Below are positions 6,231-15,359 of a stretch of 39,400 bases of DNA, in pieces. Numbering within the stretch: the stretch's first letter is position 1; every line of letters begins with the position of its first letter. The stretch is from a virus. The stretch is from IMG/VR virus record IMGVR_UViG_3300018020_000011, positions 1-39,400 of that record, one strand, 5' to 3'. Made by a program: the position numbers and the translations under genes. The notes beneath the pieces are model-generated. The model worked only from the letters and a program-made list of their open reading frames with translations. It searched no databases and was not told where the DNA came from.

Positions 6231-6410
6231 ATGGATGCCGTCGCTTTAACATTCTTTTTTGCGATTCTTTTCTTCGCCATCGCAATAGCCATCCTGCGAT
6301 GGGTCCTGCGCATCAATCATATCGTCGATAGACTGGATCGCATTGTAAACCAACTTGAGAGCATCATCAATGCGTTGAAGGCCGGTTTTAAGATTGAAGA
6401 GACCAAATAA
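6231..6410 (+). CDS. 59-residue membrane protein of the lysogeny block
   Basis: A clear small gene between the repressor and the lipoprotein, with an AAAGGAC site just before ATG. The peptide has a hydrophobic helix (LTFFFAILFFAIAIAILRWV, residues 6-25) followed by a heptad-like amphipathic helix (INHIVDRLDRIVNQLESIINALK), so it is probably anchored with a cytoplasmic or periplasmic coiled coil. Being next to the repressor and a lipoprotein, it may be expressed in the lysogen. A REP-like repeat begins right after its stop. Confidence 0.7.
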   Translation: MDAVALTFFFAILFFAIAIAILRWVLRINHIVDRLDRIVNQLESIINALKAGFKIEETK

Positions 6411-6440
6411 CTGGATTCCCGCTTCCGCGAGAATGACATT
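6411..6440 (+). repeat. REP-like inverted repeat, copy 2
   Basis: Same unit and orientation as at 3883-3912 (CTGGATTCCCGC...GAATGACATT), with one mismatch in the stem (GCGAGAAT in place of GCGGGAAT). It begins directly after the TAA of the 59-residue gene and ends about 33 bases before the lipoprotein gene. Confidence 0.75.
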
Positions 6441-6473
6441 AGGACCAACGCATCCCGCCAAAGGAAAAAAATC

Positions 6474-6935
6474 ATGAAAAGGATTCTGATCATCGCAATC
6501 GTGGGAGTCATGCTGGCGGGGTGCATGCCCAAAATGACAGCGCCTAATTCTGAAGAATTGCAGATTGAAAGAATATTTCAAGTACGCAATCTTGATAAAG
6601 ATGAAATATTTGAACGGTCAAAGATGTGGATGGCAAAGAACTTTAAATCAGCAAAATCCGTCATCGAATATGAAAATAAAGAAAAAGGCGTAATCATAGG
6701 AAATGGCACTACAGATATATATATAAAAATAACCCTCCCTCGTATAGTCGCTACATTCACGATGCAAGAAGATATCAAAGATGGAAAGGTTCGCCTGAAG
6801 ATCGATAACGTTCAGCAGGCGGGGGGATATCCGATTTATTCAGAATTTAAAAAGCCCGTTCAGAACGAGATAGAGCTTTTAACATACGGTCTTCAGATAT
6901 ATCTCACGAACCCCACCAACCGGGAAGACTGGTAA
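6474..6935 (+). CDS. Lipoprotein with DUF4468-type domain
   Basis: The first 17 residues are a lipoprotein signal peptide with lipobox LAGC, so Cys17 should be lipidated and the protein anchored in the envelope. The mature part (DKDEIFERSKMWMAKNFKSAKSVIEYENKEKGVIIGNG...ATFTMQEDIKDGKVR) matches the DUF4468 pattern, a TBP-like fold found in bacterial lipoproteins of unknown role. It is on the plus strand behind the repressor and meets the tail fibre chaperone gene tail to tail with four bases between stops. Position suggests a lysogenic-conversion gene, perhaps for superinfection exclusion; this is inference. Confidence 0.8.
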   Translation: MKRILIIAIVGVMLAGCMPKMTAPNSEELQIERIFQVRNLDKDEIFERSKMWMAKNFKSAKSVIEYENKEKGVIIGNGTTDIYIKITLPRIVATFTMQEDIKDGKVRLKIDNVQQAGGYPIYSEFKKPVQNEIELLTYGLQIYLTNPTNREDW

Positions 6936-6939
6936 ATCT

Positions 6940-7416
6940 CTAAGCCTTCTTCGCGTTCATCACCGCCGCAACTGTCGGCATTGCGGAAATGGATGTCGGC
7001 AAATCCGCCTCGACGAGAACGCCCTTGGTCATCAGCGCCGCCACGAGGTCACATAGAGGGTCGGGCAACGGCGGAGGCGGCTGAGACGTCCATTGCGTCC
7101 CGTCCCACACGGGAAATTCGCAAGGCGCCAGTAATGTAAAGCCCTCAGGGATTGCTCCTACCTCTGCAATTATCATTTCACTGGCATCCGACGTCTTATA
7201 TATCCTGGTTCCTCTGTGATCTTCGATCTGCGTCCACGCTCCGTTCTTGAAGATCCGCGCATTGCCTTCCGCTGCATCAGGCGGCGCCACTACGGTCGAA
7301 TGCGCGGGCATTAGATAAACTTCTTTGCCCTGATTCAGCGACTCAAGCGGATCAAGGGGAGCATCCTGCGATCCGATGTATTCCCCCGTTTGCCAATGGC
7401 AATTATAAATTTTCAT
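6940..7416 (-). CDS. Tail fibre assembly (chaperone)-like protein
   Basis: The protein starts MKIYNCHWQTGEYIGSQDAPLDPLES and continues with LMPAHSTVVAPPDA, FKNGAWTQIEDHRGTRIY and EVGAIPEGFTLLAP: the order and wording of small proteins coded next to phage tail fibres and taken as fibre assembly factors. I start at ATG 7416, five bases after GAGGAG; a GTG six bases upstream overlaps that site. It is the last gene of the late unit, ends with TAG, and directly follows the collar-type fibre gene. Its C-terminus holds a small helical module (DLVAALMTKGVLVEADLPTS). Confidence 0.7.
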   Translation of the reverse strand: MKIYNCHWQTGEYIGSQDAPLDPLESLNQGKEVYLMPAHSTVVAPPDAAEGNARIFKNGAWTQIEDHRGTRIYKTSDASEMIIAEVGAIPEGFTLLAPCEFPVWDGTQWTSQPPPPLPDPLCDLVAALMTKGVLVEADLPTSISAMPTVAAVMNAKKA

Positions 7417-7426
7417 AAACACTCCT

Positions 7427-8335
7427 CTAATAAAAAATTATCGGCATTACATATTTATTGCGCGGTCGAGTTTCGTTGCCCGCCGCAGAGTTGCCTGTGG
7501 CCAATGTGACGTAGGTACCGGTCGCACCACCCAGCACATAACTTTTAGGCCCCCCACCATTGTCTGTGACATTGTAAATAGGGTGGGAATGCGCCACTAC
7601 ATCATCGTTTTCCTCCGTCCCTACGTGATCGCCGGCAACCATGGTCGCTCCGGCGACGGCCACCGCCGTTCTTGAAGCGCGGTCAGGATCGACTCCTTTG
7701 CCGTGATCCCAATATCTCGGGAACTTCCCTCTGTCATCAGGAAGATTGAAACTATAAATATGCGCCGCACCATAAATGGTCCCGATTACGGAGAATAGAT
7801 CTGCATATGTCGTTCGCGAAAGAGATGCTCCATTGCGTTCAAGGGCTCTCGCCGGCAGAGTCTCGGATGGCCAATCGAGCTGAGTTCCCGGAGGAAATGC
7901 GAAGCCGGGCACTATTCCTATTCTCTCATCCAAAATATTCGCATTGATGATTGAACTCTGTCCGACAATGAGCGCGATCTGCGCCACCGGCAACTTCCCC
8001 GCGGGAATGGCAGGCGGCGCCGGACTGCCGGCTTCCACGCCAGGCACAATGGAAAGCGCACCGGTCAAGGCATCGATCACCGCCCGGTCAATGCGCGGAT
8101 CTGAAGATGGCGCGCCTATTGCCCCGGATGTCTGTGCGGCCTGCGAGACCAATGCGTTGCTGACAAAGAGATCGCCTGCATCAATCGTGATTGTCATGGC
8201 CGCCGGCGACGACTGATGCGGCGCGAACATGCCCGCGATGCGATTGTGTACCTGGATGTCAGCATCGATGCTGGTCTTGTATGTCACGGAATCCTGCGTC
8301 GTGAAATCTGTCTGAACAAATTTAGCTGCTCCCAT
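7427..8335 (-). CDS. Tail collar-domain fibre protein
   Basis: The C-terminal half carries the phage tail collar domain: LPARALERNGASLSRTTYADLFSVIGTIYG, then FNLPDDRGKFPRYWDHGKGVD and the end NETRPRNKYVMPIIFY, which is diagnostic of short tail fibres. The N-terminal 150 residues (VTYKTSIDADIQVHNRIAGMFAPH...) probably attach it to the tail tip. At 302 residues it is a short fibre. It lies between the large tail hub gene (2 bases upstream) and the fibre chaperone, and is a likely host-range determinant. Confidence 0.85.
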   Translation of the reverse strand: MGAAKFVQTDFTTQDSVTYKTSIDADIQVHNRIAGMFAPHQSSPAAMTITIDAGDLFVSNALVSQAAQTSGAIGAPSSDPRIDRAVIDALTGALSIVPGVEAGSPAPPAIPAGKLPVAQIALIVGQSSIINANILDERIGIVPGFAFPPGTQLDWPSETLPARALERNGASLSRTTYADLFSVIGTIYGAAHIYSFNLPDDRGKFPRYWDHGKGVDPDRASRTAVAVAGATMVAGDHVGTEENDDVVAHSHPIYNVTDNGGGPKSYVLGGATGTYVTLATGNSAAGNETRPRNKYVMPIIFY

Positions 8336-8337
8336 AA

Positions 8338-11004
8338 TTAAACTCCTTGAGTGTGCCAGTTTGCAGTCCCATCGACTGCGACACCGGCAGAATTGTAAAG
8401 CGTCAATGTGAAACCATTGACCGTTTGATTTGAAAGCACCGCCGTCAATCCGGAACCGCCGACGGGCGTTGCCTGTGCGTTTGGCAGAAAATTGAAAGGC
8501 GCCGCATACGTGATGACCGTTCCTGAATGCGATACTGAAATCCCCACGCCTGATTCCGCGCGAGTCGGCATATCAAGCATGGGAATAAAAGATGAAATAT
8601 AAGCAAGGCCCACAGAGGCCGTCATCACAGCCTCCATGGTTACCGCGATTGCCGTGATGTCTCCCACGTCCCAAGACTGAAACGCATTGTAGGCGGCTCC
8701 ATTGGCATGCCATTTAATATTCAGTTGAGGAGAGGCGACGCCCGTCTCGCCGGGTCCCAGATTCGAGACGAGCTGCGCAAGAGCCCTGACGACCTGATTC
8801 TGCGACAGTGTTTCCTCCAATGCGACGTAACCATAGGTTGAATAAGGCACGGGGCAGAATTTGTCAAAGGTATTCCAATCGTCGCCCGATGCAGGACCCT
8901 GCGATAACGGAACAAGGACGTTGGAGGGATGAACGATAAAATTTGTCAGGGTACCGGGCCATCCGAGCGTTGCCTCGTCGACCAGGTCAATCACGGGAAA
9001 ATTCGGATTCGACACGGCCAGATCATATATCGCGGGATTTGCGGAATAGTTCCCCAGGGCGTCGAGTGCGCAAATCATAAACGTCCAGGAACCCGGCGCG
9101 GCCTTGAGACTTACGAGATGCGTTCCTTTTTCGATCTGCGTTATCGGTGTCCCGTCTGCCCATTTGTTGTTTCCCAGCCGATTATACCTGATCTCATAGC
9201 CGGCGATATTCCCTGCAACATTGTCCCAGGAGAAGACAACGAAAACGCCGTTCTGCGAGGCCGTGAAATTGGTTACGTCATCCACCGGCTGCTTGTATGA
9301 AGTGACACGGACCTTCGCCGGAGGCGAAAAAGGCTTTTCATTAGTCAGAGTCCAGCCATAGATCGTCGGATCTTCTTCCCTCAGCGTAAGATCCACGCCG
9401 CCATTATCCGATAACTTCCAGTCCGTGCACCGGAAACCTTTCCCCGACCAGCTTAATTGATCGATACCCAGATTAAGGACGTCGCCCGGTTGATATGGGA
9501 AAGCGGTCAGTTTGGCCGGAAAGTCCACGGTTATGCCGCGCAGGTTTTGATTCAGGAAGATCGCCGCGAGCCGCTGCGCCATCGATGCGCTGATCGTATA
9601 AGGTAGCTCTAGGGTCTGGCAGATCTCAAAACTCCCGTCCGCCGCATATTGGGCGGCATTCTGTTGATATGGAAAATCAACCTGCTGCCAATATTGGGCG
9701 GGAGAAACGAATGTCCCCCGCACGGTATTGAACCTTTGCTGTCGCGAAGGGGCCGGCATCACAGAAATATCGTCCCGCAGATCGGATTCGGACAAACCCG
9801 GACCCACGGGATAACTATAGGCGGCCGGGAATATGCTGTATGCTCCTTGCGACCAAACCAGGCGTCCTGCACAAGCGGTCAGCATCTTTTTCATTATGTC
9901 GATCGGCTTCAGATCAAGGGTGAAAGAACCGTTGCACGTATAGCGGCTTTCCTGATTTGTCGTATGCACATCTATCGTGCAGTTTACGGGAGGAATCGCA
10001 GCGGTCAGGCCGCTGCCTGCGAGCACCAGATATCCGGAAGCAAGAGCGGTCTCTACAACGTAGGAATTTGCGCTTGCAGGAAAGACCGTCGAGACACCGT
10101 CTATCGTATATGTTCCGCCTGCTATGGTGATTGTGATGGTGTCGCCGGCGAGGATCGTCCCTGAACCGGAGACGAGGTTCAATCCAATCGCTCCCGCCGG
10201 ATAGTAGGAACCGTCCGTCATATAGCCCGCGCCTGTGCCGACGCGAACCGGGACCGCTTCATCACAGATGTTTGCAGCGGCGATGAAATTGGCGTCGTTG
10301 ACGTCCGCTGAGGCCGCGCCCATGCCATAGGTCTTGACGAGATAGTCCCGGACACAAAGGACGGCATTGTCGGTCCAACCCGTCGCAGCGGTTCGCGGAT
10401 CGTACACGTCCTTCACGCCTCTCACGACTGCCTTGACATTCGGAAGTCCGGAGGCGAAAACAGTTTGATCGTATTCAAGCCTGATTACGAGATAAGCTCT
10501 TCCGGATAGTGTATGCTCCAATGTCCATACGTGGTTCCCCGCCCGATCAACGGCGTTTGCGATCAGATCGGCATCGGCTGCCTGGTCCACGGCGCCAAGA
10601 TGCTTTGTAATCTGGACGAACGATGTGCCGTCGGGCTTTATGAATGTTGCATCCGTTGAGATCGTGTCGCCCAGATAGACATCATCAATGCCTTCAACTT
10701 CATGGGACGTCAGTGCAATGACCAGATAGACAAATTCATTATTGGCTCCATACGAAAAAGCCGCTACAAGCGGCCCGGAAATGCAGCATTTTCCATAAAC
10801 GACACGATGAGGAGCGGTCGCATTGCGGAGCGTCTGCATACGTCCGGCGATGAGATCTGCCGCCTGCGGGACCTGAAACATGCTCGATGCAACATACGAG
10901 ATCGTTGTCGCGCTAAGGATCGCCACGGCTAACCATGGCTGCCCGAAATAGACCGCCACGGCCGCCGCGATGATCCCAGTGACTTGAACGACGGCAGGAG
11001 GCAT
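8338..11004 (-). CDS. Tail tip / central hub protein (gpJ-like) with fibronectin III domain
   Basis: Start 11004 is chosen because GGAGG lies eight bases upstream and the ATG overlaps the stop of the preceding gene (TGATG); this gives 888 residues. The N-terminus has two hydrophobic stretches (VTGIIAAAVAVYF and LAVAILSATTISYVASSMF). A section reading MQTLRNATAPHRVVYGKC then ALTSHEVEGIDDVYLGD is typical of siphophage tail hub proteins. A fibronectin III-like domain spans about residues 568-672 (VDDVTNFTASQNGVFVVFSWD...DALGNYS). The product should form the baseplate hub that contacts the host. The C-terminal 170 residues are unrecognised and probably reach the receptor. Confidence 0.82.
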   Translation of the reverse strand: MPPAVVQVTGIIAAAVAVYFGQPWLAVAILSATTISYVASSMFQVPQAADLIAGRMQTLRNATAPHRVVYGKCCISGPLVAAFSYGANNEFVYLVIALTSHEVEGIDDVYLGDTISTDATFIKPDGTSFVQITKHLGAVDQAADADLIANAVDRAGNHVWTLEHTLSGRAYLVIRLEYDQTVFASGLPNVKAVVRGVKDVYDPRTAATGWTDNAVLCVRDYLVKTYGMGAASADVNDANFIAAANICDEAVPVRVGTGAGYMTDGSYYPAGAIGLNLVSGSGTILAGDTITITIAGGTYTIDGVSTVFPASANSYVVETALASGYLVLAGSGLTAAIPPVNCTIDVHTTNQESRYTCNGSFTLDLKPIDIMKKMLTACAGRLVWSQGAYSIFPAAYSYPVGPGLSESDLRDDISVMPAPSRQQRFNTVRGTFVSPAQYWQQVDFPYQQNAAQYAADGSFEICQTLELPYTISASMAQRLAAIFLNQNLRGITVDFPAKLTAFPYQPGDVLNLGIDQLSWSGKGFRCTDWKLSDNGGVDLTLREEDPTIYGWTLTNEKPFSPPAKVRVTSYKQPVDDVTNFTASQNGVFVVFSWDNVAGNIAGYEIRYNRLGNNKWADGTPITQIEKGTHLVSLKAAPGSWTFMICALDALGNYSANPAIYDLAVSNPNFPVIDLVDEATLGWPGTLTNFIVHPSNVLVPLSQGPASGDDWNTFDKFCPVPYSTYGYVALEETLSQNQVVRALAQLVSNLGPGETGVASPQLNIKWHANGAAYNAFQSWDVGDITAIAVTMEAVMTASVGLAYISSFIPMLDMPTRAESGVGISVSHSGTVITYAAPFNFLPNAQATPVGGSGLTAVLSNQTVNGFTLTLYNSAGVAVDGTANWHTQGV

Positions 11005-11402
11005 CAAACAATCCTCCATGCCGCCGCAGCATCGGTCATCCGCCGCATCACAAGGCCCTTTTTCCCGGCGGCGATCGCCATCACGCCCACACAGACGGCG
11101 ACTGCGGGGCCTCCATCCTGCTCCATCATCACCCAATCTCCCCGCTTTGCCATCTTGGGCGATATCTCGGGCCCGATATTCGCCGTCACGAGGGATCGCA
11201 GGCCGCCCGCCTCCTTGATAATGGCTCCTGCACCTTCCTCGGTAGAATAACCCCTATATTTTGCAGCCAGGTCAGCGCCGGTCATGGCCCGGGCGCAATC
11301 GCAAGCAAAGAGAACGCAGTCATGAATTCCCCATTCGAAGGAAGTCTTCTCGCGCGACTTGATGAAAGCCATCAAGTCTATATCCCAGGTCTCGCTTCTC
11401 AT
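11004..11402 (-). CDS. Tail assembly protein of the DUF6950 type (NlpC/P60-like)
   Basis: The 132-residue protein has the pattern of a small phage tail family: FIKSREKTSFEWGIHDCVLFACDCARAMTGADLAAKYRGYS, with the W-G-x-H-D-C motif at about residues 24-29, and a later AKRGDWVMM. In related gpK-like proteins the Cys and His belong to a papain-like peptidase fold, acting in tail tip assembly or in cell-wall penetration. It sits just before the hub protein gene, as expected. Whether it is an active peptidase here is uncertain. Confidence 0.75.
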   Translation of the reverse strand: MRSETWDIDLMAFIKSREKTSFEWGIHDCVLFACDCARAMTGADLAAKYRGYSTEEGAGAIIKEAGGLRSLVTANIGPEISPKMAKRGDWVMMEQDGGPAVAVCVGVMAIAAGKKGLVMRRMTDAAAAWRIV

Positions 11403-12277
11403 GTGTTGTAGGGCCTACCCCAGTAAATCTCCTGCTCTACCATTTGCGCCACGAACTCAAATCCTTTATCCGTCGGGTATTCGCTCTGCTGATCTGCATT
11501 GCCGAATACCCGGGACTTTCCGCGTTCCCACTGCACGAGATCGCTTTCTACCGTTACCTGGATTGCAGCTTCTTTGCCGAGTTTAATCGGCATGGTATCC
11601 ATCTTGCCCTTGAAGACGACTATCGGGTCGGCAAGGATTTGATAGTTCGCGTCTAGAGGGGCCAGCCAGATGGTCGCAGACCGTCCCGAATAGGTTGTGC
11701 CAAAACATTCGGCGATATATTGAGACTGAATTCCGGAGAGGGTCAGCGTCACACCATACATCTGCAGGTCGGTGCCTTCTTCGATTGCCGAAATGCCTCC
11801 GAGATTCCCGGCTCCGGTCCAGGTATGGCCATTCCAATCGAAATCATATCCGGCGTTCGTCAATCGCACCGTGCCATAAAGAATCACAGACCAGTTCTTT
11901 TCCGATGCCGTCGCGCTCGTCGCGGCTTTTATCCAAAGCTCGCAGATATCGCCGACATTCCATCCGGCGATCGTCTGTATTTTTGTGACATAAGCGCCCG
12001 TACTGTCGCTCTCCTCCACTCCGACATTGACGCCATTCTTCTTGATCTGCCCGTAACCGGAGCCTCCGACGCCTTTCAGATCGAATGAAATTATCAGGGG
12101 ACCGCTTCTCGTGACCGTAAATGATTTTTTGAGCACATAAGCGCCGCTAACGGTGTTGCGCTCGACGGCGTCGGTTTCCAACGTCTCATTGTCAAAGTCG
12201 AGCTCCACCATGACAAGATATGGGACATTCGAATTTTGCAGGGCCGCTTCCGGCGCGGTCAGGATCGTCCTCATCAA
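11399..12277 (-). CDS. Tail tip protein with an inserted beta-sandwich domain
   Basis: The end parts match a conserved siphophage tail tip protein that precedes the DUF6950 gene: VELDFDNETL near the start, then AGYDFDWNGHTWTGAGNLGGISAIEEGTDLQ, VFKGKMDTMPI and NADQQSEYPTDKGFEFVAQ...IYWG. Between them, about residues 34-133, is an insert (NTVSGAYVLKKSFTVTRSGPLIISFDLK...SEKNWSVILYG) that looks like a lectin- or carbohydrate-binding-like beta sandwich and is not part of the usual family. It starts by ATGA overlap with the previous gene. The insert may decorate the tail tip and aid adsorption. Confidence 0.7.
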   Translation of the reverse strand: MMRTILTAPEAALQNSNVPYLVMVELDFDNETLETDAVERNTVSGAYVLKKSFTVTRSGPLIISFDLKGVGGSGYGQIKKNGVNVGVEESDSTGAYVTKIQTIAGWNVGDICELWIKAATSATASEKNWSVILYGTVRLTNAGYDFDWNGHTWTGAGNLGGISAIEEGTDLQMYGVTLTLSGIQSQYIAECFGTTYSGRSATIWLAPLDANYQILADPIVVFKGKMDTMPIKLGKEAAIQVTVESDLVQWERGKSRVFGNADQQSEYPTDKGFEFVAQMVEQEIYWGRPYNT

Positions 12278-12882
12278 AAGACCTCGGTAGCTGAAATCGT
12301 AATTGTAGGATGGCGGTCCGGATCAAAGTTGGCCGTATCTTGCTTGTCATCATTCAAGCGGAACGTGGCCAGCGGCTCAACGATCACAAGCAATGACGTA
12401 TCCGCCGGCGAAATGCGCATGGGCGGCTCAAAAGTGAGCGTTGAAAGACCGCTGCCGTCCACCGCCGCAATTGCCGTAATGATTTTAAGTTCCCCTCCGA
12501 TCTCGACATAATCTCCCGGGAGAAGCCAGTTTGATTGGTTCGCAACGCCCCAATGGGTGACTATCGCATTACCCGTCTGTCCCGCACCGGACACAGTACC
12601 CGCTCCAGTCGCATAACCGCTCGGGGTCTTATGGGTCAGATCTCCCGCATAGAAGCGCCCGGCGGCCCCGCGCAGTCTTGCCAGCCATGCCTTAAATGCC
12701 CGAGCGTCAATCTGGTTAAGATTCTGCCAGGTCGCTGTAAATAACCATCGCGCGCCGGGCAGTTCATACGTCTGAACAGACTTGTTCAGCGGCGATTCGA
12801 AGGTCTGCGTATTCGCTTGCAGGCTGAAAGTGCATTGAGAGGCATTTGCCCGGTTAAGCGTCGGAAGATTCAGGGTCGTCAC
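12274..12882 (-). CDS. Minor tail (distal tail-like) protein
   Basis: The 202-residue product follows the tape measure gene with a four-base overlap and precedes the tail tip gene, the place of distal tail proteins. Phrases such as TLNLPTLNRANASQCTFSLQANTQTFESPLNKSVQTYELPG, RAFKAWLARLRGAAGRFYAGD and LTFEPPMRISPAD are conserved in a family of phage minor tail proteins. It probably joins the tail tube to the hub. No enzymatic motif is seen. Confidence 0.7.
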   Translation of the reverse strand: MTTLNLPTLNRANASQCTFSLQANTQTFESPLNKSVQTYELPGARWLFTATWQNLNQIDARAFKAWLARLRGAAGRFYAGDLTHKTPSGYATGAGTVSGAGQTGNAIVTHWGVANQSNWLLPGDYVEIGGELKIITAIAAVDGSGLSTLTFEPPMRISPADTSLLVIVEPLATFRLNDDKQDTANFDPDRHPTITISATEVF

Positions 12883-15356
12883 TTAACCCTCCCGCTGGCA
12901 TACGCAAAGGAACCTCCTCGCTGCATGCTGCTATAAATTTCCGATTTTGCCTCTTCTTTCGCTCGCGATGCCATTGCCCGCATTTGCTGTTTGATCTCCT
13001 CGCTCGTTCCGGCCGCAAAGTGGAAATTTTGATTTATAACCGGAGGACCTCCAAGTTTGCCGCTTGGTGTGATCATCCCCGAAGCACCTGGCGTGAAGAG
13101 TTCGGGACCTTTCTCGCCAACTATGTAAGACTGGCCAACGTTGACCGCGCCGCCATATTCCCGTCCCTGATATTGCGTCCCGGCGATGATTCCGACCTGG
13201 GCCGCGCCAATCGCACCGGCCATCATAGCAAGCGGGATGTCCATCTCTATTCCCTTCAATGACTCGGAACCAAGGATTCCAGTCACAGCAAGGGCACTTG
13301 ACATGATTGCCTGACCAATTGTCAGTGCTTTCCATGCCTCAAATTGAGTTCTGTTCCCCTTGTCCATCATTCCAGCAATCTGTCCGAGTTGGCTGTTGAC
13401 TATGCTGCCGGCATACATCCAACTCTCTTCATCTATTTTCCGTTTGTCAGCAGCATACTTTTCATCGAGGATCTCTTTTTTCTCAAGAACCAACTGATAA
13501 TCGGCCAGGTCCTTCCCGTACAATTCTGCTTTTTTTTGGTATGTTTCAATTTCGGCTTGCACTGCGGCAACGTTCTGATCGTATTGAAGTTTTAACCTCG
13601 CCTGCGGAGACGATCCCGCTCCGAAAATGTCGGGTATGGCCTCGCGAAGAGCTCTGTTCTCGAATTCACGACGCAACGTCTCCGTTTGCCGACGCTGATC
13701 CGCTTGAAAGACCGAAAAACTGTCGAGAATATCCTTTTGCTTTTTCTCTTCCGGAGAGAGCCTTAGATATTCCGGAGACGCGCGATAAAAATCTGTCCTG
13801 GCTTTTGCGGCCTTTTCATATTGGCCGGTCAGGTCCAGGATCTGCGCAGTCAGATCGCTCAGGCCCTTTGTCTGATCATAGAGATCACGTTTCGTCTCAT
13901 CCGCATTCGCCGTCCTTGCCTGCTGCAGCTTCGCCTCCGCCGCATTGACGGCCATGATGGCCTTCTGCGTCGTCTCGTATGATTTATTGACCTTCGCGGC
14001 CATCTCATCCGTCGGATTCGCATTGTATAGGGCGAGTGCTTTTTTCTCTGTCTCCTGAGCGGCCGTGAGTTCTTTTTGCTTTGCGTCGAGCTCGATCTGC
14101 AGACTTACTTCGTTCAGGGCATGTTTCTTATCGAGATAATCCTTCAAGGAGACCAGTCCCCAATTCCAAGCGATCTGATTTAACTGCTCTTCCGCGTCAT
14201 TGGCCTGCTTCTGCTCCTGGGCAATCGATTCGTAGAAGGCCTTCAGATAGGCCAGGTAAGCATTCGCCGCCGCCATCTCTTTTGCGGATCCCTTGGCGCC
14301 GACGTTGATGCGCTCACCGGTCAAATCCTGTGTTTTCTTCTTTATCGGGTTGCCGTTCTCGTCGAGGCCGACCTCAAGATAGGCAAGCTTCAGGAGCTCC
14401 TTATCCTGCGCATTGTATCGCTCCTCGAACATCTTATTTTGCTCGGCCCACCATTTCCCTGAGTCGGTGAATTTCCCACCCGCGAGATAATACATGGCCG
14501 TTGTAGCCGTTCCGCCGAGTTTATCGAGCAGCATAGCCAAACGCCTGACCTCCGCCTCGACGCTGTGGAGTCCTAGGACGAATCCAGAGATCATGCCGCC
14601 CTCGGCAAAACCGCTCATTGCCACTGCCAGCCGCGTCATCTCCGGAACCAACTCGTCCCCGACGCGCATCTTCATCGCCTTGATGGCGAGCTCCAGTTCA
14701 TTGACCGATTCCTTGTATTGCAGGATTTTCTGAGCTCCGTCGGGTCCAACTATCAGATGCAGGCGCTCCGCAGTTGCCTGGGCCTCCGCCATCTTTTCCG
14801 GCGTCAGTCTGAGGATCTCCTGGAGCTGACCCCAGGAGCGGCCATAAAGGGTCATGGCCATTGTGTTGCGATCGGCGCCGGACTGCGTCTGCAGGAGAGC
14901 CTGGTTCACGTTGGCCATGATCTCCGGCATCGGCAGGAGATTGCCATTCGCATCCTTTATCGAGACGCCGTAATCGTCAAATTTGTCCGTCCCCTGAGCC
15001 AGCGTGCGGGAAAGCCGGAGAGCGGCATTTATTGCCGTCTCATGATCAATTCCGAGTTTGGCGATCGCCGTCTCAAAAACGCTTGCTTCTTCGGTCGTGA
15101 CGCCGAATGTGTTCCCGAGCTTTCTTATGTTCTCGCTCCAGTCGACCGTCTCCTGTACCATGTTACCGAGGAATTTGCCGCTTCCCCAAATTGCTGCCGC
15201 TGCGCCGATGGCGGCAATCCCTTCTTTGACCACACCCAGAGACGAGGCCATATCTTTTGCGGCCTTATCGACAATACTGACGCCCTTTCCCATGTCCGAC
15301 TGAAGGCGGGCGACATCGGCGCTCATGCTGATGACCAATTCACCGAGGTTTGCCAT
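12879..15356 (-). CDS. Tape measure protein
   Basis: The longest late gene except the hub: 825 residues, placed right after the tail chaperone block. It begins ANLGELVISMSADVARLQSDMGKG, a common tape measure start, and has a hydrophobic patch at about 43-62, long helical coiled-coil stretches (350-600) and a second hydrophobic region near 685-745 (AIMSSALAVTGILG...LAMMAGAIGAAQVGIIAG). Near the C-terminus, VNVGQSYIVGEKGPELFTPGASGMI is a typical tape measure tail motif. By the usual proportion of length to residues the tail would be around 120 nm, an estimate only. Confidence 0.9.
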   Translation of the reverse strand: MANLGELVISMSADVARLQSDMGKGVSIVDKAAKDMASSLGVVKEGIAAIGAAAAIWGSGKFLGNMVQETVDWSENIRKLGNTFGVTTEEASVFETAIAKLGIDHETAINAALRLSRTLAQGTDKFDDYGVSIKDANGNLLPMPEIMANVNQALLQTQSGADRNTMAMTLYGRSWGQLQEILRLTPEKMAEAQATAERLHLIVGPDGAQKILQYKESVNELELAIKAMKMRVGDELVPEMTRLAVAMSGFAEGGMISGFVLGLHSVEAEVRRLAMLLDKLGGTATTAMYYLAGGKFTDSGKWWAEQNKMFEERYNAQDKELLKLAYLEVGLDENGNPIKKKTQDLTGERINVGAKGSAKEMAAANAYLAYLKAFYESIAQEQKQANDAEEQLNQIAWNWGLVSLKDYLDKKHALNEVSLQIELDAKQKELTAAQETEKKALALYNANPTDEMAAKVNKSYETTQKAIMAVNAAEAKLQQARTANADETKRDLYDQTKGLSDLTAQILDLTGQYEKAAKARTDFYRASPEYLRLSPEEKKQKDILDSFSVFQADQRRQTETLRREFENRALREAIPDIFGAGSSPQARLKLQYDQNVAAVQAEIETYQKKAELYGKDLADYQLVLEKKEILDEKYAADKRKIDEESWMYAGSIVNSQLGQIAGMMDKGNRTQFEAWKALTIGQAIMSSALAVTGILGSESLKGIEMDIPLAMMAGAIGAAQVGIIAGTQYQGREYGGAVNVGQSYIVGEKGPELFTPGASGMITPSGKLGGPPVINQNFHFAAGTSEEIKQQMRAMASRAKEEAKSEIYSSMQRGGSFAYASGRVK

Positions 15357-15359
15357 AGT

